Of a stretch of DNA of 64,000 nucleotides, positions 53,551-62,210 are shown in pieces (the stretch's first letter is position 1; the number at the start of each line of letters is the position of its first letter). A model generated the notes under the pieces. It was not told the origin of the DNA. It worked only from the letters and a program-made list of their open reading frames with translations, and made no database searches. The DNA comes from an uncultured Myxococcales bacterium (GTDB taxonomy: Bacteria; Myxococcota_A; Polyangia; Polyangiales; Polyangiaceae). Made by a program: the position numbers and the translations under genes. The DNA is taken from contig CALFEQ010000079.1 in the NCBI GenBank assembly GCA_937949945.1, positions 1 to 64,000 of the forward strand, in the 5' to 3' direction.

Positions 53551-55125
53551 TCACGGTGGATTGTGGAATCGGAGGACCTGGCGCCACTCGGGGACCATGT
53601 TGTCGTCCGTCACGATGCTCGCCCCGGCCGCATCCGCGCGCGCGAGCACGCTCTCGCGGCTCTCGAGACCGTCGTCGCGCGGGGGCTCGTTCACGGTGTC
53701 CGCATATGCGACGAGCTGCTCGAGGAACTCCCGCTCGTCCTCCTTCTCGAGGTCGAGGATGGGCTTGCCGTCGAGCTTCATCGTGGTGAGGACCTTCCGC
53801 CACCGCTCCTTGTCGAAGGAAAACGGCGAGTCGCTCACGGCGATGAAGTTGTAGACGCGGAGCGCGTACGGGAACACCGTCGCCGCCGTCTTCTTCACGT
53901 CGTCCGACGACGTCGTGTTGAAGTAGAGGATTCCGCCCGGCGCGAGGCGCGTACGGACGAGCTCGAGGAACTCGGTGGACAGCAGGTTGGTGCTGTGCCC
54001 CCGCCAGTGCCACGTCGTGTTCATCACCACGACGTCGAACTTGCTCTCGGGGTGACGGTTGAGCCAGCGCCGCCCGTCGTCGATGACGATCTCGACCTTC
54101 GGGTTCACGAGCAGGCTCTTCACCTCGGCGTACTTGGCGATGAGCTCGAGGTACCCCGGGTTGATCTCGACGACCGTGAGCTTCTCGACGCCCGGCAGGT
54201 GACTGACGACCTGCGCCCACGCGCCCGTCGCGAGGCCGATCATCAGCACGTTCTTCGGCGCGGGGTGCATCGCACCCACGGCGTGCGCGCGGAAGATGCC
54301 GTTGCGGTCCCATCGGATCGACGTGCTGACCTTGCCGTCGTAGGCGCCTCCGCCGTACACGGTGCCGTCCTGCGTGACCGTGATCACGCCGCTCTTCGTC
54401 TCGACCACGTCGAGGAACCTCGTGTCGTCGGTGAACTTCGATTTGTAGAGCAGGCGCTCCCAGATGCGGTCGTAGACGGTCGGCGTCGCCTTCACGAGGA
54501 CGAGCGCGGCGACGGCGAGCCCGGCGAAGCCTGCGAAGCGCTTCGCGCGCGGCATCTCCGCGAGCAGGACGAGCGCGCCCGCGAGCGCGATTCCGATGCA
54601 CGCGATGATCGTGCCGATCGTCTGGAGCGGCCAGAGATCGAAGAACACGAACCCGGTCACGAGGCTGCCCGCCGCCGAGCCGATGATGTTCGACAGGTAC
54701 ACGTAGCTCAGGTTCGCGCCCGCCTTGTCGTCCGGCTTGATTCCGAAGTGAGCGACGAGCGGGAGGATGGCGCCGAGGAGGGCCGCGGCGATCGCGACGG
54801 CGGCGAGGGCAGGCGGCCAGTCCCAGCGCTTCGCGCTCCAGCCGAACGCCGGCACGACGAGCCAGGCGAGGACGTTGGCGACGAACGTGAACGCCGCGAG
54901 CGCCCGGAGCTGCTTGGTGTCGCCTGCCTTCGTCTCGTCCTTGCAGATCGCGCCCGCGACCCGCGAGCCGACCGCGAGCCCGAACAGGTACGCGGCGAGC
55001 AAGAGGCCGAAGGCGCCCGGCAGGCCCCAGCTGGCGAACGAGATGACGCGGTACCAGAGGATCTCGTACGAGAGCGCGATGAAGCCCGCGACGGCGGCGA
55101 CGACGAGCGCGACGGCGAAGCTCAC
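53551..55125 (-). CDS. membrane-anchored spermidine-synthase-like methyltransferase-fold protein
   Basis: A 524-residue protein: about seven transmembrane helices (residues 2-215; SFAVALVVAAVAGFIALSYEILW, GAFGLLLAAYLFGLAVGSRV, ALAAVAIAAALLGAILPLVA), then a Rossmann-like spermidine/spermine synthase domain (about 240-460): NVLMIGLATGAWAQVVSHLPG (glycine-rich motif), KLTVVEINPGYLELI (acidic residue), VEIVIDDGRRWL and FDVVVMNTTWHWRG. The Asp-rich catalytic motif of true synthases (D-x-D near the substrate) looks altered, so the aminopropyl donor or substrate is uncertain. It overlaps the next upstream gene by 4 bp (GTGA). Confidence 0.78.
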   Translation of the reverse strand: MSFAVALVVAAVAGFIALSYEILWYRVISFASWGLPGAFGLLLAAYLFGLAVGSRVAGAICKDETKAGDTKQLRALAAFTFVANVLAWLVVPAFGWSAKRWDWPPALAAVAIAAALLGAILPLVAHFGIKPDDKAGANLSYVYLSNIIGSAAGSLVTGFVFFDLWPLQTIGTIIACIGIALAGALVLLAEMPRAKRFAGFAGLAVAALVLVKATPTVYDRIWERLLYKSKFTDDTRFLDVVETKSGVITVTQDGTVYGGGAYDGKVSTSIRWDRNGIFRAHAVGAMHPAPKNVLMIGLATGAWAQVVSHLPGVEKLTVVEINPGYLELIAKYAEVKSLLVNPKVEIVIDDGRRWLNRHPESKFDVVVMNTTWHWRGHSTNLLSTEFLELVRTRLAPGGILYFNTTSSDDVKKTAATVFPYALRVYNFIAVSDSPFSFDKERWRKVLTTMKLDGKPILDLEKEDEREFLEQLVAYADTVNEPPRDDGLESRESVLARADAAGASIVTDDNMVPEWRQVLRFHNPP

Positions 55126-55823
55126 GAGACCGACTCCATCTCCGGGGTGTTCGCAGCGGTGGTCGCGGCTTTCTCGTCGCCGGACGTCGTTCGTGCCGTG
55201 TCGGGCAGCGCGCGCGTCGTCTCCGATGCACGGCTCGCGCGGCGGTGCGCGACGTACGCGAGGAGGCTCACCGTGAAGTTGAGCAGCGCCGCCACGCGGA
55301 CCGATCCGGTCTGACCGGCCTTGCCGAGGATGAACAGCACCGCAGCGGCCGACGCGAAGGCCGAGCCCAGCGTGTTGACGAAGTAGAGGGTGCCGACGCT
55401 CTTGCCGACGTTCTTGTTCTCGCGGACGAGATGCGCGACGAGCAGGGGCAGCGTGCTGCCCATGAGGACCGTGGGCACGAGCACGAGCAAGAACGTCACG
55501 AGGAACGTCGGGACCGCGCTCATCCCGAGCGTGACGTCGCCGACGACACGGAAGATCGACAGCGAAGCCGCGCCGAAGAGGCCGATCCCGAGCTCGACGA
55601 GCGAGAACAACAAGAGAACGGGACGCTTCGGATCCTTCGAGATCGCGCCGCCGACCACGCTCCCGACGCCGAGGCCGAGCATGAAGGCGGTCACGATCAT
55701 CGTGACGCTCTCGATGTTGATTCCGTAGATCGCGTAGAGCGACCGCTGCCAGACGACCTGGTACAGGAGCGCCGCGAAGCCGGACATGAGGAAGATGGCG
55801 TAGATCCAGAGGCGCCCACGCAT
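55122..55823 (-). CDS. polytopic membrane protein, N-terminal half of spermidine-synthase-like family
   Basis: A 233-residue protein with about six helices: IYAIFLMSGFAALLYQVVWQRSL, VTMIVTAFMLGLGVGSVVGG, LLLFSLVELGIGLFGAAS, FLVTFLLVLVPTVLMGSTLP, LYFVNTLGSAFASAAAVLFI. SGFAALLYQVVWQR is the motif that opens membrane-fused spermidine synthases of the MFS-like type. Here it lacks the catalytic domain, and the 4-bp overlap with the catalytic-domain gene indicates two products acting together. ATG 55821-55823. Confidence 0.8.
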   Translation of the reverse strand: MRGRLWIYAIFLMSGFAALLYQVVWQRSLYAIYGINIESVTMIVTAFMLGLGVGSVVGGAISKDPKRPVLLLFSLVELGIGLFGAASLSIFRVVGDVTLGMSAVPTFLVTFLLVLVPTVLMGSTLPLLVAHLVRENKNVGKSVGTLYFVNTLGSAFASAAAVLFILGKAGQTGSVRVAALLNFTVSLLAYVAHRRASRASETTRALPDTARTTSGDEKAATTAANTPEMESVS

Positions 55824-56289
55824 GGCGGGTCACGCTACTACAAGTCCGACGCTGCGATGCCTCTGCGCGCTCCGATCGGCGCGCGAGGATCGCGCGTGAC
55901 GAGCGGCTCCGAGGCCCGATTCGTGGAAAACGGGACTCTTACAGCCTCTTTCCGGGGGTGATGCACGAAGGCATCGGCTCGCGGTTGCGCTGCCGGCCGA
56001 GACGCTCCGGAAAGCGGTCGACATTCAGCAAGAACCTCGCGAGATCGCGGGCTTCGCAGGAGTCGCCGGCGCAAATTGCGCAGAAGCTTGCGCAAGGAGA
56101 GTGAGGCGCGAATGCAGCACTTTCCGCGTGCCGATCGCCGACGTGCGCGTCGAGCGCTTCTGCGTGCGTGTGCCGACGATGGAGACGCGGGTACGACCGA
56201 TTTGACGTTCCGGTCGAATTGAGACGTTCCCGAGTCGCGAAAGAGCGGAGCTCGCAACGTAGGTTCCCGCGTCCCGAAACGGAGGAGAC
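55824..56289. other. 466-bp gap with palindromes, no gene
   Basis: No supported gene. Two nearby palindromes, GCGCAAATTGCGC (56069-56081, one mismatch) and CTTGCGCAAG (56087-56096, perfect), share TTGCGC/GCGCAA half sites at about 17-bp centre spacing, as for a dimeric regulator binding twice. A TTGACG near 56203 could be a -35 for the protease gene but the -10 is unclear. Confidence 0.4.
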
Positions 56290-57192
56290 ATGTTCCGAAG
56301 CCCCGCTCGCCTCGCTCTGCTCGCCGCTGCCGCGCTCGTTTCCGTCGCCTGCTCTCAGACCGTCGACGATGTCGTCGAGACGAGCGCGCACTCCATCGTC
56401 GGTGGCGAGGAGGCGGAGCCGGGGGCGTGGCCGGGGACGGTGGCGCTCTACAAGGGCGGCACCCGCCCGAGCTGCGGCGGCGCGCTCGTCGCGGACCAGT
56501 GGGTCGTCACCGCGGGTCACTGCGTGTCGACGTACTCGGCGACGGGCGGCGTCACGAAGGTCGTCATCGGCCGTCACCGCCTCTCGACCGACGAGGGCGA
56601 GACGCGGACCGTCGACGCCGTCTACCGCCACCCGCGCTACGCGAACCTGGACAACGACATCGCGCTCCTCCACCTCTCGGAGCCGACGAGCGCGCCGAAG
56701 GCGAAGCTGATCCGCGCGGACCAGGTCGACGCCATCGTCGCGGGGGCGATGACGACGGCGGTCGGCTGGGGCAACACCCGTGAGGGCGGGTCGCCGAGCG
56801 ACGTCCTCCGTCAGGTCGACGTCCCGGTGATCTCGAACGAGCAGTGCAAGACGTACCCGAGCTACAGCAGGGTCACGGCCAACATGATCTGCGCGGGCTA
56901 CCCGCAGGGACAGAGGGACGCCTGCCAGGGTGACAGCGGCAGCCCGCTGTTCATGAACATCGACGGCGAGAACGTCGTCATCGGCCTCGTGAGCTGGGGC
57001 ATCGGCTGTGCGCGCGCGAACGCGCCGGGCGTCTACACGCGCGTCAGCAACTACCTCGACTGGATGGCCGAGACGTCGAACAACGAGATCAGCCCCGCCA
57101 CCGCGCCGACGAACGGCGGCGAGCCGGACGCCGAGGGCGAGGGCGACGGCGACGGCGAGGGCAACGGCGACGGCGAGCCGGACGCTCCCTGA
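56290..57192 (+). CDS. trypsin-like serine protease lipoprotein
   Basis: A 300-residue S1-family protease. Signal MFRSPARLALLAAAALVSVA with lipobox Cys21; short propeptide; activation site IVGG (36-39). Triad: His77 (TAGHC), Asp123 (DNDIALL), Ser216 (GDSGSP). Asp210 at the base of the S1 pocket (DACQGDSG) predicts cleavage after Lys/Arg. Disulfide cysteines are in place (62-78, 186-200, 212-240). The acidic Gly/Asp/Glu tail (GEGDGDGEGNGDG) is unusual. GGAGGAG ribosome binding site. Likely a secreted or surface enzyme for prey or protein digestion. Confidence 0.94.
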   Translation: MFRSPARLALLAAAALVSVACSQTVDDVVETSAHSIVGGEEAEPGAWPGTVALYKGGTRPSCGGALVADQWVVTAGHCVSTYSATGGVTKVVIGRHRLSTDEGETRTVDAVYRHPRYANLDNDIALLHLSEPTSAPKAKLIRADQVDAIVAGAMTTAVGWGNTREGGSPSDVLRQVDVPVISNEQCKTYPSYSRVTANMICAGYPQGQRDACQGDSGSPLFMNIDGENVVIGLVSWGIGCARANAPGVYTRVSNYLDWMAETSNNEISPATAPTNGGEPDAEGEGDGDGEGNGDGEPDAP

Positions 57193-57209
57193 TCGTTCCA
57201 CCCGCGAAC

Positions 57210-57258
57210 CGACGAGCACGACGGCGCGTGGCGTTCCGCGTGAGCCTCGTGCTCGTCG
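57210..57258. terminator. 12-bp hairpin after the protease gene
   Basis: CGACGAGCACGA (57210-57221) pairs perfectly with TCGTGCTCGTCG (57247-57258). It starts 18 bp after the protease stop. No U-run. The M20 peptidase gene starts about 38 bp later. Confidence 0.55.
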
Positions 57259-57295
57259 ATCCGAAGGCCGACGAAATTCGACTAGAGTGCGGCGC

Positions 57296-58795
57296 GTGCC
57301 GTGCCGCGTCCGCGTTAATTCGCCGAGCGCCTCGCTCGTTCGCGCGCTCGTATCGGTGATCGCTCGCGTCGGGGCGATCTTCGTCCTGTGCGTCGTGGGC
57401 TCGGGCTGCGCCGTCACGACGTCGCGCGAGATCGCCGCGCCGACGTCGGCGCGCCGCTGGTACGACGCCGTCGACTGGAAGAAGGCGGGCGACGAGGCCG
57501 TGGAGGTGCTCCGCGGCTATTTGCGCGTCGACACGACGAACCCGCCCGGCAACGAGACGCGTGGCGCCGAGTATCTCGGCGCGATCCTCGCGCGGGAAGG
57601 GATCCCGTACGAGATCGTGGAGTACGCGCCCGGGCGAGGCAGCCTCATCGCCAGGCTCGAGGCGCAGCGGCCCACGGAGCCGCCGCTCTGCCTCGTCTCG
57701 CACATCGACGTGGTGACGGCGGAGGCCGACAAGTGGCCGAAGGACAAGCAGCCCTTCTCGGGCGCGCTCGCCGACGGCTACGTGTGGGGCCGCGGTGCGC
57801 TCGACATGAAGGGCCTCGGCGCCCTCGAGCTGATGACGATGGTGTGGCTGAAGCGGCTCGGCGTGCCGCTCCGGCGCCACGTGATCCTCCTCGCCGTCGC
57901 CGCGGAGGAGTCGGACAGCGGCGGCATACGGTTCATCGTCGAGCGGCACTGGGACAAGGTCGGGTGCTCGCACGCCGTCAACGAGGGCGGCATCGGCATC
58001 CACGACCTGTTGCTCGAGGGGCAGACCGTCTACGCGATCTCGGTCGCGGAGAAGGGCGTGCTCTGGCTCAAGATGACGGCCCACGGCGAGGCGGGCCACG
58101 GCTCGACCCCCGTGCCCGGTCGCGCCCCGGAGCGGCTGCTTCGCGCGATCGATCGCCTGATGAAGCGCGATCCGGATCCGGTCATCCACCCGTCGCTCTA
58201 CGAGCTCGCGGCGCGCGTGGGCGAGCGCGTCGGTGGCATCAAGGGGTTCGTCCTCCGGCGGCCGGTGCTCGTGCGGATGTTCGTGATGGGCAAGCTGCTC
58301 GAGAACCCACCCGCGGCCGCGACGCTCTTCGACACCGTCAACGTCACGGGTTTCGAGGGGAAGGACGAGCCGAACGTCGTGCCGAGCGAGGTCTCGGCGA
58401 TCCTCGATTGTCGCGTGCTGCCCGGCACGCGGCCCATCGACCTCTTCGTCGAGCTACGGCGCATCGTCGACGACCCGAACGTCTCGTTCGAGGTCCTCGA
58501 CATGATGGGCGGCAACGAGAGCACGTGGGACGATCCGTTCTTCTCGGCGCTCGTTCGCCACGCCGTCGACGGGAGGCCGAACGTCGTCGCCGGCCCTGCG
58601 CTCTCGCCCGGATACACGGACTCGCTCTACTTGCGGCAGAAGGGGGTCCGCGCGTACGGGTTCGTCCCCTTCGAGATCTCGAAGGAGGAGCTCAACGGCT
58701 ATCACGGGCGGAACGAGCGCGTCAGCGTCGCGAACGTGCACCGCGGGCTTCGAGCGCTCTTCCGCGCCGTCGTCGACGTTTCGGTCGTGCGGTGA
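57296..58795 (+). CDS. M20-family peptidase lipoprotein
   Basis: A 499-residue zinc hydrolase of the M20/ArgE/DapE group; probably cuts N-acyl bonds of amino acids or dipeptides in the periplasm. Lipobox SGC at about residue 37. Metal motifs: SHIDVVTAE (first His-x-Asp), GRGALDMKG (bridging Asp), AAEESDSGG (catalytic Glu and metal Glu), and a C-terminal His in NGYHGRNERV. Dimerisation lid about 215-370. The start is uncertain: GTG 57296 is used; GTG 57356 would give a shorter, typical lipoprotein signal (MIARVGAIFVLCVVGSGC). It overlaps the next gene by 4 bp. Confidence 0.88.
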   Translation: MPCRVRVNSPSASLVRALVSVIARVGAIFVLCVVGSGCAVTTSREIAAPTSARRWYDAVDWKKAGDEAVEVLRGYLRVDTTNPPGNETRGAEYLGAILAREGIPYEIVEYAPGRGSLIARLEAQRPTEPPLCLVSHIDVVTAEADKWPKDKQPFSGALADGYVWGRGALDMKGLGALELMTMVWLKRLGVPLRRHVILLAVAAEESDSGGIRFIVERHWDKVGCSHAVNEGGIGIHDLLLEGQTVYAISVAEKGVLWLKMTAHGEAGHGSTPVPGRAPERLLRAIDRLMKRDPDPVIHPSLYELAARVGERVGGIKGFVLRRPVLVRMFVMGKLLENPPAAATLFDTVNVTGFEGKDEPNVVPSEVSAILDCRVLPGTRPIDLFVELRRIVDDPNVSFEVLDMMGGNESTWDDPFFSALVRHAVDGRPNVVAGPALSPGYTDSLYLRQKGVRAYGFVPFEISKEELNGYHGRNERVSVANVHRGLRALFRAVVDVSVVR

Positions 58796-60195
58796 TCGTG
58801 GGGTTCGGACGCCGAACGCCCGACGCGCTTCGTACGGTGTCGGGGACGCTCGCGACGGGCGCGAGAGCGCTGGCCGTCTGCCTCGCCGCCCTCATACCGA
58901 TGGCGGCGCACGCCGGCGAGACGGCCGCCGAACGGCGCGGCGCGCAGGGAGAAGGGTCGACGGCGGTGGCGGGCATCGACCTCTTGCCCGCGCGCATCGA
59001 CGCCATCCGCATCGAGGGCCTCGCCCGGACGAAGCCGCACGTCGTTCGGCGCGAGCTCGGCTTCGCCGAGGGCGACGTCGTCACGAGGGAGATGCTCGAG
59101 CTCGCCATCGCGCGGCTGTGGAACACGACCATCTTCGCGCGCGTGAGCGCGGAGGTCGTGCGTCGAGAGGGCCGTGTCGTCCTCGTCGTGACGCTCGAGG
59201 ATCGCTGGACGCTCAACCCACTCTTCAGCTTCGGCTCCGGCGGCGGCGCGACCTATTTCCGGATCGGCGCGTCGGACAACAACCTCGTCGGTCGCTTCCT
59301 CGAGGTCGCCGCGCAGTACGAGTACTTCGACGGGTTCCACGGCGGACAGGCGCTCTTCCGCGACCCACGCCTGTTCGACCAGCGCCTCGAGATCCTCGTG
59401 CAGGCCGAGCGCCTCGTTCGCCCGCGGCAGGGGTTCTCGGATCAGCGCGCGCAGGCGATCGTGGAGCTCGCGAAGCTCGCCGACGCCGATCGCAAGCGCT
59501 TCGCGCTCCGCGTGAGGGCGATGTCCGACCGGTTCCTTCCGCCGCTCGACTCGCCGCCCCACTACCCGGAGCCGACGGAGACGCTCGCCTTCGAGCCGGG
59601 CCTCCGCATCGGCCGCGTGGACATCGTGCGGATCCGCCAGCGCGGCGCCAGCCTCGAGCTGCGACCCGGCATCGGCTTTTCGACGAGCGACGTCGCCGAC
59701 GTGTACGCGACCATGACGCTCGACGCCCTCGCGTTCGCGATCGCCGGATCGCGCTGGAACTTCGCCTTCCGCCTGCGCGGCGCCAACGTCTCGAAGACAC
59801 CGCCGCACCTCGAGCTCTGGGCGGGCGGGCTCGATCTCGTCCGCGGCTTCCCGGACAACTTCGTCCGCACGCGCGCATACGTGCTCGCGAACGCCGAAGT
59901 GCGCTTCACCGCCTTCGACTCGACGTGGCTCGCGCTCGTCCCCACCGTCTTCGTCGACGCCATTGCGGCCCGCTCGCCGATGGGCCCACCCGGCACGGCC
60001 CTCTCCGCCGGCGCCGGCGTCCGTTTCCTGATCCCGAAGTTCGTCGCGACGGGCCTGCGCGCGGACCTCGCCGTCCCGCTCTACGAGGACCTCCGCCCGG
60101 TGGGCCCCGCAGACCAAGCGCGGTTCGGCCCGGTCACGCCGCCCGCGGACCTCGGGAGCGTCCAGCCGAGCGTGGGGGTGTATCAGTTCTTTTGA
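58792..60195 (+). CDS. POTRA-containing Omp85/BamA-like outer-membrane protein
   Basis: A 467-residue outer-membrane protein. Signal segment about 21-42 (TGARALAVCLAALIPMAAHAG). One POTRA domain (about 60-145): IDAIRIEGLARTKPHVVRREL, GDVVTREMLELAIARLWNT, RVVLVVTLEDRWTLNP. The rest is a beta barrel with alternating strands, ending in a short GVYQFF with terminal Phe, the signal recognised by the BAM complex. It has one POTRA instead of BamA's five, so it is more likely a TamA-like or specialised transporter. GTG 58792 overlaps the M20 stop (GTGA), so the two are co-translated. Confidence 0.82.
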   Translation: MIVGFGRRTPDALRTVSGTLATGARALAVCLAALIPMAAHAGETAAERRGAQGEGSTAVAGIDLLPARIDAIRIEGLARTKPHVVRRELGFAEGDVVTREMLELAIARLWNTTIFARVSAEVVRREGRVVLVVTLEDRWTLNPLFSFGSGGGATYFRIGASDNNLVGRFLEVAAQYEYFDGFHGGQALFRDPRLFDQRLEILVQAERLVRPRQGFSDQRAQAIVELAKLADADRKRFALRVRAMSDRFLPPLDSPPHYPEPTETLAFEPGLRIGRVDIVRIRQRGASLELRPGIGFSTSDVADVYATMTLDALAFAIAGSRWNFAFRLRGANVSKTPPHLELWAGGLDLVRGFPDNFVRTRAYVLANAEVRFTAFDSTWLALVPTVFVDAIAARSPMGPPGTALSAGAGVRFLIPKFVATGLRADLAVPLYEDLRPVGPADQARFGPVTPPADLGSVQPSVGVYQFF

Positions 60196-60552
60196 GGCTC
60201 CGGGCTCCAGGCTCCGGGCTCCAGTCAGTCCTCACTCAGTCCTCAGACCTCAGACCTCGGTCCTCAGCGTCTGCGGATGCGCGCGCAAGGCGCGCGCTCT
60301 TCGAGCCTCGTCGGTCTTCCGTTCGATTTCGGTGCGTCCTGGTGGCTCACGGTGTGAAAAACGACGAACGCGGTCGTCATGTCGGCGACGGAGGGTTCAT
60401 GAAGCTTCGAGTGGCCGGAGCTCCAATCCCAAGACCGGCTGGCTGCGTGAGGCTCGAGAGGCGAAGGGTCGTCGGTCTCGTCCTTCCGCTGAGGACTGAG
60501 GACTGAGGGCTGAGGTCTGACTCCCTGGAGCCTGGAGCCTGGAGCCTGGAGT
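60196..60552. repeat. two-layer inverted heptamer element between convergent genes
   Basis: Left: GGCTCCG, GGCTCCA, GGCTCCG, GGCTCCA (60196-60223), then CCTCAGA-type units up to 60268. Right, mirrored: CTGAGGA x2, CTGAGGG, CTGAGGT (60489-60516), then CTGGAGC x3 and CTGGAGT (60525-60552). Both outer arrays touch a stop codon: the plus-strand TGA ends at 60195, and the minus-strand TGA begins at 60554. The 220-bp centre has no gene, only a GCGCGCGC-AAG-GCGCGCGC-type local hairpin near 60280. Confidence 0.92.
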
Positions 60553-61400
60553 CATTCGAACGCCGGCACCGGCGTCCCGTCCCGACACACCTTGCTCGTC
60601 CTCACGTCGAAGTCGACGAGGTTCCCGAGCACGATGTTGACGTAGAAGTTGTGCGAGCTCGACAGCGTCCCGACGCGGAACTCGCGCCACATCGCGTAGA
60701 AGTGGATGACGCGCTTGGGGCCGATCTCCCAGTACGCCTCGATCTGGTAGTCCTGGTTGAACTCGGCGTCCTCGCCGGCGATGAAGCGCGCGGGCTCGTC
60801 GAGGAACGTCCGGGCGAGGAGCATCGTGCCGCCGCCCGGGGCCGCGCCGGCGACGCGCCTCGCGCCGCCCGTGAGCGTCGAGGTGTACCGGCGCTCGAGG
60901 AGGCTCACGGTGTACTTCGTCTTCCAGCCGACCGAAGAAGCGGCGTTCGCCAAGAAGTCCTGGATGCTCGTCGTGTACGTGCGCTCGTACTCGTCGTAGG
61001 TGCCCGGGTAGATCTCGGGTTGGTTCTTCGCGACGAGGATCTTCTCGACCTGGTCGAGCGAGCAGTCGAGCTCGGTGATGACGAGCATGCCCTGCGCGGC
61101 CGCGGGATCGCGCGTGATCGTCGGGATGCCGAGCTGCTCCTTCGTGAGATCGTCGATCGTCGCCTGGACCGGTCGCGGGCCCGCGCCGGCGACGACGCCC
61201 TCCATGCCGGCGACGGCCTTCTTGATCTCGTCGTCGCTCGCCTCGTAGCTCGTCCAGAGCGCGATCGCCTGCGCGGACGTCTCCGACGATCCCGTCGCCG
61301 CTTCGTCCTGCGAGAGGTCGTCGAGCGTGCCGAAGTCACAGCCACAGACGAGCATCGAGAGACAGAGCCCGATCGTTCGGCGCAGCATGAGCCGCCGCAT
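60552..61400 (-). CDS. lipoprotein of unknown function
   Basis: A 282-residue lipoprotein from ATG 61398-61400 (or ATG 61386-61388); signal MRRLMLRRTIGLCLSMLVCG, lipobox CGC. The mature protein mixes helices (DEIKKAVAGMEGVVAGAG; LDQVEKILVAKNQPEIYPG) with strands (YQIEAYWEIGPKRVIHFYAMWREFRVG; HNFYVNIVLGNLVDFDV), suggesting an alpha/beta fold. No family known to me. The stop overlaps the heptamer element that separates it from the Omp85-like gene; divergent from the barrel gene at 61513. Confidence 0.68.
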   Translation of the reverse strand: MRRLMLRRTIGLCLSMLVCGCDFGTLDDLSQDEAATGSSETSAQAIALWTSYEASDDEIKKAVAGMEGVVAGAGPRPVQATIDDLTKEQLGIPTITRDPAAAQGMLVITELDCSLDQVEKILVAKNQPEIYPGTYDEYERTYTTSIQDFLANAASSVGWKTKYTVSLLERRYTSTLTGGARRVAGAAPGGGTMLLARTFLDEPARFIAGEDAEFNQDYQIEAYWEIGPKRVIHFYAMWREFRVGTLSSSHNFYVNIVLGNLVDFDVRTSKVCRDGTPVPAFE

Positions 61401-61512
61401 AGCACGAGACGGCGTCGCCGGCCCCGGCCACGGAGGTCGGGGCTCGTTCCTGGGCCGGAGGCCGGGCACGCACCGCGGTGACGTTCGGGCGGAGCTGCGG
61501 TAGTAGAGGCGC

Positions 61513-62139
61513 ATGCGCGCTGCCGCCCTCGTGCTCGCCCTCGCTGCCGCGGGACCCGCCGTCTTCGCGAGCACGCCGGCGTTCGCCGAGGAGGCGACGG
61601 CGTCGACGCCGTCCGCCGTCCGTCCCGTTCGCTTCACGGGGACCATCGGCGCCGTGAGCTTGCCGCGCATCCTGTCGCTCGAGCTGCTCGCGCGTTTCGT
61701 GCGCCCGGACGATTCGAGGTGGGATCGCTTCGCCGTGGGCGCGGGCGTCGAGTACCTGCCCCCAGGCCTCGCGAACTTCGGCGAGGAGACGACGCTCTCC
61801 TGGTTCCAGGTGGGCGCCGACGGCCGGTACTTCCTCTGGCGGTGGCTCTTCGTGGGCGGGCGTGTCGGCTATCAGTTCTCGCGCGCCGACTCGAGGAAGT
61901 TCGGCAGCGAGGTGGACTACGTCACGCGATCCGTCTTCGTCGGGCCGAAGGTCGGCGCTCTCCACACGTACGCGTCCGGGCTCACCGTGGGCGCCGAGCT
62001 CGGGGCGGGCATCCCGCTCTTCGCCGAGACCACGCTCGACTCGGACGGGACCCAAGACTCGAACGCGCGAAAGGTGGCGAAGACGTTCGGCATGTTCGTG
62101 ATGCCGTTTTTTTCCCTGCGCGTCGGCTGGACCATCTGA
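61513..62139 (+). CDS. small outer-membrane beta-barrel protein
   Basis: A 208-residue protein with a signal peptide (cleavage near AFA-EE at about 26). The mature part alternates hydrophobic and polar residues in strands (FAVGAGVEYLPPG, LSWFQVGADGRYFLWRWLFVGGRVGYQF, VFVGPKVGALHTY, GLTVGAELGAGIPLF, MPFFSLRVGWTI), as in small eight-stranded porin-like barrels. No specific family. About 60 bp of promoter space separate it from the divergent lipoprotein. Confidence 0.72.
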   Translation: MRAAALVLALAAAGPAVFASTPAFAEEATASTPSAVRPVRFTGTIGAVSLPRILSLELLARFVRPDDSRWDRFAVGAGVEYLPPGLANFGEETTLSWFQVGADGRYFLWRWLFVGGRVGYQFSRADSRKFGSEVDYVTRSVFVGPKVGALHTYASGLTVGAELGAGIPLFAETTLDSDGTQDSNARKVAKTFGMFVMPFFSLRVGWTI

Positions 62140-62210
62140 GGCCCGCGGCGGTCGCCGTCGAGCGCGACCGTGCGTGATTTTTCCGCGGATTGCGCTAAGA
62201 GCACGCACCC

